Assembly (NCBI GenBank): GCA_002316795.1
Contig: DCEE01000009.1
Span: 679-11,385, forward strand
Length of the DNA: 10,707 bases
Source: Synergistaceae bacterium UBA1037
GTDB taxonomy: Bacteria > Synergistota > Synergistia > Synergistales > Synergistaceae
Reading direction: 5' to 3'
In this document: positions 1 through 5,901 of the stretch, in pieces
Layout: each line of letters starts with the position of its first letter
How positions within the stretch are numbered: the stretch's first letter is position 1
The notes under the pieces: model-generated
The model's database searches: none
What the model was told of the DNA's origin: nothing
The model's input: the letters and a program-made list of their open reading frames with translations, nothing else
Program-made: the position numbers and the translations under genes

Positions 1-789
1 GTGACCGGAAAATTCCAGAAGGGCGTCTGCATGAGAGACCTCCTCACTCACATCGTCGGAGATCTCGGTGCCGGCGGCATGGACTTCCTCGCAGTTGAGT
101 TCACAGGTGAGACGATCGAAAACTCGACCCTTGCAGACCGTATAACCCTCTGTTCGATGGTAACTGAAATGAGCGGAAAAGTTCCTATCATCATGCCCAA
201 CGGCGAAGTCCTGAAGTGGCTCGTCGAGCGCGCAGGGCCGGAAGTAGAGCAGAGAGTGAAAGAGCTTTCGGCAGATGCTGACGCTGAATACTGCAAGGTC
301 CTAAAGTACGATGTCACCAACCTTGAACCTCTTGCGTCGTGCCCGGATGCCCCGGACAACGTGAAGCCGGTCAGGGAAGTTGCAGGAGCAGCGGTAGACC
401 AGGTCCACATCGGATCCTGCTCTAACGGGCGTTTTGAAGATATCAAGGCAGCTTATGACGTTCTGATCGCAGGCGGCGGTAAAGTCAGCCCCAAGGTCCG
501 CACTATAATCACCCCCAGCACGACTGAAGTACAGCTTGCATGCGCGAAGGCAGGAATGATCGAGAAGTTCCTCGAAGCAGGCATCGTTTTCACCAACCCG
601 ACCTGCGCACTCTGTACAGCTGAACACTACGGTGCTCTTCCCAGCGGAGATGTCGGATGCTCGACCACGAACCGCAACTTCATCGGCAAGGTAGGCAAGG
701 GAAGCCACACTTATCTTATGAGCCCTATGTCTGCAATGGCAACAGCAGTCAAAGGCGTCATCACAGACCCCAGAGATATTCTGGGCTAG
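1..789 (+). CDS. LeuC/aconitase-family dehydratase large subunit (pair A), 5'-truncated by window
   Basis: This is the C-terminal 262 residues of a [4Fe-4S] hydro-lyase large subunit of the isopropylmalate dehydratase / homoaconitase type. Such enzymes move a hydroxyl between adjacent carbons of a di- or tricarboxylic acid, in the cytoplasm, with a separate small subunit. The GTG at base 1 is not the start: it aligns with an internal valine (residue 164) of the paralogue at 1462-2718, so about 163 residues lie upstream of the window. The three cluster cysteines are visible: C140 in GSCSNGR, and C202 and C205 in CALC. Two features are unusual. The family CGPC motif reads CALC. The second substrate-binding arginine, in NRNFxGR of relatives, is a lysine (NRNFIGK, K230); R225 of NRN is kept. 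The partner gene follows after 15 nt with a strong AGGAGGA site. Family assignment is firm. The substrate is unknown and may differ from that of pair B. Confidence 0.9.
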   Translation: MTGKFQKGVCMRDLLTHIVGDLGAGGMDFLAVEFTGETIENSTLADRITLCSMVTEMSGKVPIIMPNGEVLKWLVERAGPEVEQRVKELSADADAEYCKVLKYDVTNLEPLASCPDAPDNVKPVREVAGAAVDQVHIGSCSNGRFEDIKAAYDVLIAGGGKVSPKVRTIITPSTTEVQLACAKAGMIEKFLEAGIVFTNPTCALCTAEHYGALPSGDVGCSTTNRNFIGKVGKGSHTYLMSPMSAMATAVKGVITDPRDILG

Positions 790-804
790 AGGAGGAAGAT
801 TGAC

Positions 805-1332
805 ATGAGCGAAATTCTCAAGGGCAGAGCGTGGGTATTCGGTGACGACGTCGATACTGACCTCATCTACCACAACAAATATCTTGCTGAGACAGATCCC
901 AAAAACATGCCGCAGTATGCATTCGAGTACTACCCCGGCAAAGAGCATTTTGCCAAGGAAGTAAAGCCCGGAGATTTTGTAGTAGCCGGAAAGAACTTCG
1001 GATGCGGCTCAAGCCGTGAGCACGCGGTCTATTGCCTTGAATATGCCGGCATTCCTGTAGTACTTGCCGAGACATGCTCACGTATCTACTACCGCAACGC
1101 CATCAACAACGGCTATCCGGTCCTCTTTGTAAAGGGGATCTCAGATGCCATCAAAGAAGGAAAGATCAATGACGGCGACCAGCTCGAAGTTGAACTTTCA
1201 ACGGGTACCATCAAGGATGTGACCAGTGGGCATGAATTCCACGGCGACGCGGTCAGCGACCTTGAAAACGACATAATGCAGGCAGGCGGCCTTATGGAAT
1301 ACCTCAAGGCCCAGGCAGCCGCGAAGAAGTAA
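805..1332 (+). CDS. LeuD/aconitase-family dehydratase small subunit (pair A)
   Basis: This 175-residue protein is the small (swivel-domain) subunit that pairs with the large subunit just upstream. It supplies the substrate-recognition loop and the serine/arginine active-site motif of a LeuCD-type hydratase. Visible motifs are GDDVDTD (13-19), the recognition loop ending in KYLAE (25-29), GKNFGCGSSREHA (62-74, active-site S69, S70 and R71), and RIYYRNAINNG (93-103). The length is normal for the archaeal-type small subunit. The start is set by AGGAGGA at 790-796, 8 nt before the ATG. In relatives the loop after DTD usually has proline, as in IxPxxY; here it is IYHNKY. The usual SFAR stretch is TCSR. 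These changes, like those in the large subunit, point to a specialised substrate. Candidates include citrate/isocitrate, homocitrate, citramalate/mesaconate and dimethylmalate; the sequence does not decide among them. Confidence 0.9.
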   Translation: MSEILKGRAWVFGDDVDTDLIYHNKYLAETDPKNMPQYAFEYYPGKEHFAKEVKPGDFVVAGKNFGCGSSREHAVYCLEYAGIPVVLAETCSRIYYRNAINNGYPVLFVKGISDAIKEGKINDGDQLEVELSTGTIKDVTSGHEFHGDAVSDLENDIMQAGGLMEYLKAQAAAKK

Positions 1333-1461
1333 GCAGATAAAGAGCAAAGCGGCCGCCCGGTATCAAAAAAGACAAATGACGGCCGCTTTGCTCTTAAGAT
1401 AAGCAACGCAGATAAATATCAGAAGCTTTTAATATATTTATACAGGGAGCGTGAAAGTAAG
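1333..1461 (+). other. Gap between pair A and pair B with a 16-bp perfect stem-loop (1340-1395)
   Basis: The arms AAGAGCAAAGCGGCCG (1340-1355) and its exact complement (1380-1395) form a 16-bp perfect inverted repeat around a 24-nt loop. The right arm is followed by AAGATAAGC, so it lacks the U-tract of a standard intrinsic terminator. A 9-nt direct repeat, GCAGATAAA, lies at 1333-1341 and 1408-1416, just outside or overlapping the hairpin. The stretch 1420-1442 is A/T-rich and could hold a promoter for pair B, but no convincing -35/-10 pair is seen. The likely role is mRNA stabilisation, processing or partial termination between two dehydratase cistrons (inference). Confidence 0.75.
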
Positions 1462-2718
1462 ATGGGCAAGACATTTGCCGAAAAGGCACTTGGCAGGGCG
1501 GCCGGCTACGACGTAGTAGCCAACCAGGTCGTAACAGTCGAACCTGACTGGTGCATGAGCCACGACAACGGGGCTCCGATCGCAAGAACATTCAAGAAAA
1601 TTGGCGTTAAGAACGTATGGAAGCCCGAGCGCATAGTCTTTATCCTTGACCACGCAGTCCCGGCACCTTCCAGCGACCACGCGGTGAACCACAAGGAAGT
1701 CCGTGAGTTCTCCGCAGAGCAGGGCATCAAGCATTTCTACGACGTGACCAGCGACGGCGGAGTGTGCCATCAGAAGATGTGCGAGGAAGGCTTCGCTCTC
1801 CCCGGACTTATCATGGTGGGAAGCGACAGCCACACCTGCACATACGGAGCCTACGGCGCATTCTCGACCGGTATCGGGCGTTCGGAGATGGCAGCGGCAT
1901 GGGCGACAGGTAAGATCTGGTTCAAGGTCCCCGAAAGCATGAAAGTTGTAGTCACAGGCAAATTCAAGCCAGGCGTTTCCGCAAAGGATTTCATCCTTAA
2001 GTTCATCGGAGACGTAAAGGCTGACGGAGCCGACTACATGAGCGTAGAGTTCCACGGCGAAGGTATCGACAACATGAGCATCGCTGAGAGGATGACCCTC
2101 TGCAACATGGGCATAGAGTTCGGAGCAAAGAACGCCGTCTGCAGACCCGACCAGAAGGTCCTCGACGCGATCAGGGACAACGCGAAGTGCGACCGCTGGG
2201 AGCCCCTCTGGGCAGACGACGACGCAGTCTACGCAGCTGAGTACCACTATGACCTCGGCGACATCGAACCCGGCGTGGCGAAACCGCACAAGGTCGACAA
2301 CTATGCCCCGATCAGCGAAGTCAAGGGCACAAAGATCCACGAGGCGTTCCTCGGAAGCTGCACGAACGGACGTATTGAAGACCTCCGCGCGGCTGCAGCG
2401 ATCCTTAAGGGCAAGAAAGTCGCAGTCCGTACGATAGTCATCCCCGCCTCCTGGATAGTCTACCGCCAGGCAATGAGAGAGGGACTTCTCGACATATTCC
2501 TCGATTCCGGATGCGTCATCTGCAACCCGGGATGCGGACCATGCATGGGTAACCACGAAGGCATCCTTGCGCCTGAAGAGGCAGCCATCAGCACAGCAAA
2601 CCGTAACTTTAAGGGCCGCATGGGCGACAAGGACAGCTTCATCTACCTTGCAAGCCCGATGATGGTCGCAGCATCCGCCATTAAGGGCGAGATCTCCGAT
2701 CCGAGGGAGGCGCTTTAA
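1462..2718 (+). CDS. LeuC/aconitase-family dehydratase large subunit (pair B)
   Basis: This is a complete 418-residue large subunit of a [4Fe-4S] hydro-lyase of the LeuC / homoaconitase type (the short archaeal-like form, about 420 residues). Visible motifs are the DHAVPAPSSDH stretch (63-73), GSDSHTCTYGA (120-130), the first Fe-S cysteine in GSCTNGR (C300), the CGPC pair (C358, C361), and NRNFKGR with both substrate-binding arginines (R381, R386). All catalytic signatures are canonical, in contrast with the pair A subunit. The ATG is preceded by AGGGAG (1444-1449) at a rather long 12-nt spacing; no better in-frame start is seen. The stop is one base from the start of the small subunit, so the two are co-translated. 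The reaction is probably reversible hydration and dehydration of citrate/isocitrate or a homologue, because a dehydrogenase of the isocitrate family lies downstream. Isopropylmalate, homocitrate or dimethylmalate remain possible substrates. Confidence 0.93.
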   Translation: MGKTFAEKALGRAAGYDVVANQVVTVEPDWCMSHDNGAPIARTFKKIGVKNVWKPERIVFILDHAVPAPSSDHAVNHKEVREFSAEQGIKHFYDVTSDGGVCHQKMCEEGFALPGLIMVGSDSHTCTYGAYGAFSTGIGRSEMAAAWATGKIWFKVPESMKVVVTGKFKPGVSAKDFILKFIGDVKADGADYMSVEFHGEGIDNMSIAERMTLCNMGIEFGAKNAVCRPDQKVLDAIRDNAKCDRWEPLWADDDAVYAAEYHYDLGDIEPGVAKPHKVDNYAPISEVKGTKIHEAFLGSCTNGRIEDLRAAAAILKGKKVAVRTIVIPASWIVYRQAMREGLLDIFLDSGCVICNPGCGPCMGNHEGILAPEEAAISTANRNFKGRMGDKDSFIYLASPMMVAASAIKGEISDPREAL

Positions 2719-2719
2719 C

Positions 2720-3214
2720 ATGTCTGTCAAAGGTAAAGTTTGGAAATACGGAGACGACGTAAACACGGACGTTATTTTCCCCGGCAAGTACACCTACACG
2801 ATCAAGGAACGCGCCGACATGGCGAAGGTCGCTCTTGAAGACCTTGACATGGAGTTCAACAAGAACGCAAAACCGGGCGACATAATCGTCGGCGGCAAAA
2901 ACTGGGGCTGCGGTTCCAGCCGCGAGCAGGCGGTCACATGCATTAAAGAGCGCGGCATCGCAGTCATCATCGCGAAGAGCTTCGCACGCATCTACTATCG
3001 CAACTGCTTCAACGAAGGCCTTCCGATCATCGTATGCCCCGAGGCAGTTGACGCCATCAGCATGGGCGACGAGGTAGAAGTCGACTTCGAAAGCGGAGTG
3101 ATCATCGCAGGCGGAAAAGAGTTCAAGTTCCCCGCATACCCTGAGTTTGTGCAGGGACTGATCAAAGACGGCGGACTTATCCCACACGTCAAGAAATCAC
3201 TGGGACTCGCCTAA
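2720..3214 (+). CDS. LeuD/aconitase-family dehydratase small subunit (pair B)
   Basis: This 164-residue swivel-domain subunit is the partner of the large subunit ending one base upstream. Visible motifs are VWKYGDDVNTD (7-17), the substrate loop FPGKYTYT (20-27), GGKNWGCGSSREQA (58-71, with S66, S67 and R68), and SFARIYYRN (87-95). The NTDxIxPGKY form recalls homoaconitase small subunits such as LysU of Thermus more than E. coli LeuD (comparison from memory). Isopropylmalate and homoaconitate enzymes of methanogens are distinguished by YLRM versus YLRT in this loop. YTYT matches neither, so specificity cannot be read off. The ribosome site GGGAGG (2705-2710) lies inside the end of the upstream gene, 9 nt before the ATG, which implies translational coupling. 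The family is certain; the substrate is not. Confidence 0.92.
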   Translation: MSVKGKVWKYGDDVNTDVIFPGKYTYTIKERADMAKVALEDLDMEFNKNAKPGDIIVGGKNWGCGSSREQAVTCIKERGIAVIIAKSFARIYYRNCFNEGLPIIVCPEAVDAISMGDEVEVDFESGVIIAGGKEFKFPAYPEFVQGLIKDGGLIPHVKKSLGLA

Positions 3215-3343
3215 GGCCTGACAGAAGTCAGGTATCGCAGGTTTTAGGCTGTCCGGTCGGGATCTTAAGCAGGATCTTGCTTTATGCAAACATGGACCGG
3301 ACAGTTATCAAATAAAAAGTAAAAATCAAGAGGAGGAAATAAT
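3215..3343 (+). other. Gap with two stem-loops before the dehydrogenase gene
   Basis: Just after the stop, CCTGAC (3217-3222) and GTCAGG (3227-3232) form a 6-bp hairpin with an AGAA loop. Further on, CTGTCCGGTC (3249-3258) pairs perfectly with GACCGGACAG (3295-3304). Its 36-nt loop contains a second small hairpin, AAGCA (3267-3271) with TGCTT (3278-3282). Neither hairpin is followed by a U-tract; the sequence after the larger one is A-rich. The gap ends in a very strong ribosome site, AGGAGGA (3331-3337), 6 nt from the ATG. A promoter is not evident. The structure probably tunes transcript stability or readthrough into the dehydrogenase gene (inference). Confidence 0.7.
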
Positions 3344-4609
3344 ATGTCAGGCAATGCTCTGAAAGTGAAGGAACAGAAGGACCGCTACAAGGTGTGTTAC
3401 ATGGCCGGGGACGACTCCGGATTCGACATGATGGAGGGCGCGCTTCTGGTCCTCGAATCCCTCAATCTTCCCATCGACTGGGTCCGTGCCGACCTAGGCT
3501 GGTGCATGTGGGAAAAATCAAACAAGAAATTCGGCGAAGGCGATCCCCGCTGCAACACAGTCCCGCCCGAAACCATCAAATCGATCCGTGAGACAGACGC
3601 GACACTCATGGCAGCTATCACATCAAAGGCCGGGGTAAAGGGATTCAAGTCAGCCATTCTCCAGATGCGCCAGCTCTTTGACCTTTACATCAACCTCCGT
3701 CCTGCGAAGAAACTTCCCGGGATCGGAACTCCTCTTGCTAACGACCCCAACATCGACATCGTCCTCTTCCGTGAAAACACAGAAGACCTCTACGCGGCAG
3801 TCGAATTCTACCCGCTTCCGGAAGCTATGTTTGACCTGCACAAGGGCATGGAGAGATTCAAGGGCCGTGAAGTAGCAGTTTCATGGCGCGTCTTCTCCAA
3901 AGACGGCTGCGAGCGCATAATCCGCGCAGCCTTTGAATATGCGAAGGCTACGGGCCGCAAGACCGTTCACTGCTGCAACAAGGCAAACGTCATCCGCGAG
4001 ACAGACGGAATGATGAAGAGAGTATTCCTCGAGATCGCAAAGGAATACGAGCAGTACGGCATCAAAGGCATCGAAGAGAACGCCGACGCTACAGCAATGT
4101 GGCTGATCAAGAACCCGCAGGATTACAGCGTAATAGTCGCAAGCAACGTCTTCGGAGACATCCTCTCTGACGAAGCTTCACAGCTTACCGGCGGCCTGGG
4201 ATTTGCCCCTAGCGGAAACATAGGCAAGGATGCTGCCCTCTTTGAACCCAGCAGCGGTTCCGTGCCGAAATATGCTCACCAGTACAGGGTAAACCCGAGC
4301 GCAATGGTGCTGACATCAAAGATGATGCTCGAATACCTCGGCCTTGACGAAGCAGCCCAGAAGATAGAGAAGGCTCTTGGCGAAGTCCTGGTTGAAAACA
4401 AGCCGGGGACACTTACATACGACGTTCTCCGTGACTTCCGCGGCGATCCCGACTGGGAGAAGAACGCAGCCAGTACCATCGACATGGCGGCAGCAATAGC
4501 CGGCAAGATCGATCCCGCATTCAAGGGAGAGAAGCTCGAAGCGGCGAAGGCAAAAGTCCGCAAGATGTGTGCATGGGATGAGGCCAGCCTCATAGGATTC
4601 AACGATTAA
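3344..4609 (+). CDS. Isocitrate/isopropylmalate dehydrogenase family protein, probably NADP-dependent isocitrate dehydrogenase
   Basis: This 421-residue beta-decarboxylating dehydrogenase belongs to the isocitrate / homoisocitrate / isopropylmalate family. It oxidises a 2-hydroxy-3-carboxy acid and releases CO2, which for isocitrate gives 2-oxoglutarate. Family residues by E. coli Icd equivalence are S103, R109, R119, R143 in FRENTEDLY, Y150, K213 in NKANVI, and the metal-binding D248, D272 and D276 (GDILSDEAS). The five NADP-specificity positions of E. coli Icd (K344, Y345, V351, Y391, R395) are all present as K309, Y310, V316, Y359 and R363. Odd points are that E. coli N115, which contacts isocitrate, is I105 here, and that the usual GDGIG turn reads GDDSG (22-26). 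The gene follows the pair B dehydratase and precedes citrate lyase, which supports a citrate/isocitrate role. A homologous substrate is possible. Confidence 0.88.
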   Translation: MSGNALKVKEQKDRYKVCYMAGDDSGFDMMEGALLVLESLNLPIDWVRADLGWCMWEKSNKKFGEGDPRCNTVPPETIKSIRETDATLMAAITSKAGVKGFKSAILQMRQLFDLYINLRPAKKLPGIGTPLANDPNIDIVLFRENTEDLYAAVEFYPLPEAMFDLHKGMERFKGREVAVSWRVFSKDGCERIIRAAFEYAKATGRKTVHCCNKANVIRETDGMMKRVFLEIAKEYEQYGIKGIEENADATAMWLIKNPQDYSVIVASNVFGDILSDEASQLTGGLGFAPSGNIGKDAALFEPSSGSVPKYAHQYRVNPSAMVLTSKMMLEYLGLDEAAQKIEKALGEVLVENKPGTLTYDVLRDFRGDPDWEKNAASTIDMAAAIAGKIDPAFKGEKLEAAKAKVRKMCAWDEASLIGFND

Positions 4610-4761
4610 ATCCTAAAATTAAGTCAGCTTTGCAGTTTCAGTCAAGCAGCAAAACTAAAAGATCAAAAAACTAAACAAATAAACGGCCTGCCTTCCCAGC
4701 TCTCGGTTGAGAGGGGCAGGCGGGCCGTTTCTCCATGACATCAACAGGGAGGTAAGATACC
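4610..4761 (+). other. Gap between dehydrogenase and citD, containing a terminator-like hairpin
   Basis: No gene is seen in these 152 bases. The first part (4650-4680) is A-rich. The hairpin at 4681-4730 is listed separately. The end carries the citD ribosome site AGGGAGGT (4746-4753), 8 nt before the ATG. No clear promoter is visible between hairpin and ATG, so citDEF is probably read through from upstream, with the hairpin reducing or regulating passage. A separate promoter in the A/T-rich part cannot be ruled out. Confidence 0.6.
4681..4730 (+). terminator. Possible attenuator or weak terminator upstream of citD
   Basis: AAACGGCC (4681-4688) pairs with GGCCGTTT (4723-4730). Inside it, TGCC (4689-4692) pairs with GGCA (4715-4718), and CTCTC (4700-4704) pairs with GAGAG (4709-4713) around a GGTT loop. 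The plus-strand tail is only TTTCTCC, a poor U-tract. On the opposite strand the tail is T-rich, because the plus strand upstream is A-rich, so the element would terminate better in the minus direction. No minus-strand gene needs it here. A regulated or partial stop before citrate lyase is the likeliest plus-strand role. Confidence 0.5.
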
Positions 4762-5031
4762 ATGAATACAGCTCAGGCCGGGACTCTGGAATCAATGGAC
4801 TGTCTCGTAACGGTCTCTGAAGCAGCTCAGGGTGACGGTGTAAAAATACAGATAGCCGGAAGCAGTGCGGCAAGATTCAGATCAGCCATGGAAAAAAAGG
4901 TCTATGAAGTAATCGCTTCCATGGGAGTAAAGGATATCGACATTTCGATCCAGGACAACGGTGCCCTGGACATAGTTTTGGGTGCAAGGGTGGAGGCCGC
5001 TGTAAAGAGGCTTATGGGAGGTGAGAGGTAA
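4762..5031 (+). CDS. citD: Citrate lyase acyl carrier protein (gamma subunit)
   Basis: This 89-residue protein is the carrier subunit of citrate lyase. It holds the 2'-(5''-phosphoribosyl)-3'-dephospho-CoA arm on which acetyl is exchanged for citryl. The attachment site is clear: AGTLESMD (6-13) matches AGTLESSD of Klebsiella CitD, making S11 the modified serine. The C-terminal part, GALDIVLGARVEAAVKR (68-84), matches the family pattern GALxxVLxARVxAA. The protein is slightly shorter than the usual 95-98 residues. The stop codon overlaps the citE start (TAATG), so translation is coupled. The homologous carrier of citramalate lyase would look alike, so citrate is inferred from the neighbouring aconitase-like and isocitrate dehydrogenase-like genes. 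Confidence 0.95.
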   Translation: MNTAQAGTLESMDCLVTVSEAAQGDGVKIQIAGSSAARFRSAMEKKVYEVIASMGVKDIDISIQDNGALDIVLGARVEAAVKRLMGGER

Positions 5032-5900
5032 TGCGCCGTACGATGCTGTACCTTCCGGGCAACAATCCAAACATGCTCACAAGAGGGTATCTCTTCGGTT
5101 CGGACGGTCTGATACTCGATTTGGAAGATGCCGTAGCAATGGCTGAAAAGGACACGGCCCGCATACTTGTCCAGCATTTCCTCAGGCAGGGTGAATTCGG
5201 CAGCTGTGAGGTAACAGTCCGCATCAACGGAGTTGACACCGAGTACTGGAAGGACGACCTCGCGGCCGTTGTTCCTTTCCCGGTGCTTCAGGGAGTAAGG
5301 GCGCCCAAGGTCGATGACGCTAATACAGTCAGGATGATCGATGAAGAACTCTCAATAATTGAGGATAAAAACGGCATACCTGTCGGACGAACAAAGATAT
5401 TTTGTCTGCTTGAAACTGCAAGGGGGATCTGGAATGCATTTGACATAGCTTCGGCATCTCCGCGCGTTGCAGCGATAATCCCGGGCGGAGAAGACCTTAC
5501 GGCAGACCTCAAGACGAACCGCTCAAGCGAAGGGACCGAGCTTGACTGGGCCCGCCGCATGCTTGTCTTTGCCGCCAGGGCAGCCGGTGTTGACCCGATC
5601 GATACAGTCTTCCCCAGGGTCACAGATGACGCGGGACTGCGCAAAGAGACGGAATTCATAAAACAGCTTGGTTTTGAAGGAAAGAGCGTCATCCATCCAA
5701 ACCAGATACCGATCATACATGATGTCTTCAACCCGACGGAGCAGGAAATAGAGAAGGCCCTCAAGATAGTAGCGGCAGCGAAGGAAGCTGCGGAGCGCGG
5801 CCAGGGCGCAGTCTCTGTCGACGGAAGAATGGTCGATATCCCGGTCGTCAAGAGAGCCGAATACACTCTTGTCAAGGCCGGACTTTTGGAGGTGAGGTAA
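5031..5900 (+). CDS. citE: Citrate lyase beta subunit (citryl-ACP lyase)
   Basis: This 289-residue TIM-barrel protein of the HpcH/HpaI aldolase (CitE) family cleaves citryl-ACP to oxaloacetate and acetyl-ACP, using a divalent metal. Signatures in order are MLYLPGNNPNM (5-15), LDLEDAV (29-35), R64 in VRINGVDT, APKVDDA (91-97), LLETARG (126-132, metal/substrate E128), GGEDLTADL (152-160), GKSVIHPNQ (217-225) and VDGRMVDIPVVKRA (263-276). Length and motifs are those of the true ACP-dependent citrate lyase subunit, and it sits between citD and citF. The ribosome site GGGAGGTGAGAGG lies in the end of citD, and the start overlaps the citD stop by one base. The related citramalyl-ACP lyase is the main alternative. 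Confidence 0.95.
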   Translation: MRRTMLYLPGNNPNMLTRGYLFGSDGLILDLEDAVAMAEKDTARILVQHFLRQGEFGSCEVTVRINGVDTEYWKDDLAAVVPFPVLQGVRAPKVDDANTVRMIDEELSIIEDKNGIPVGRTKIFCLLETARGIWNAFDIASASPRVAAIIPGGEDLTADLKTNRSSEGTELDWARRMLVFAARAAGVDPIDTVFPRVTDDAGLRKETEFIKQLGFEGKSVIHPNQIPIIHDVFNPTEQEIEKALKIVAAAKEAAERGQGAVSVDGRMVDIPVVKRAEYTLVKAGLLEVR

Positions 5901-5901
5901 G

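Noticed and set aside
1..3. GTG at base 1 as a start codon
   Set aside because: It aligns with an internal valine of the paralogue at 1462-2718, so it is an accident of where the window begins.
301..948. A 215-residue minus-strand open frame across the pair A junction
   Set aside because: It is antisense to two genes with clear motifs, has no ribosome site and no recognisable domain.
1340..1395. Standard intrinsic terminator after pair A
   Set aside because: The stem is strong, but the following bases are AAGATAAGC with no T-run, and the downstream genes are functionally related, so a full stop is not supported.
1438..2793. A 451-residue minus-strand open frame
   Set aside because: It lies opposite the well-supported LeuC-type gene and its protein resembles no family. 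Such long antisense frames arise from strong third-position G/C bias on the other strand.
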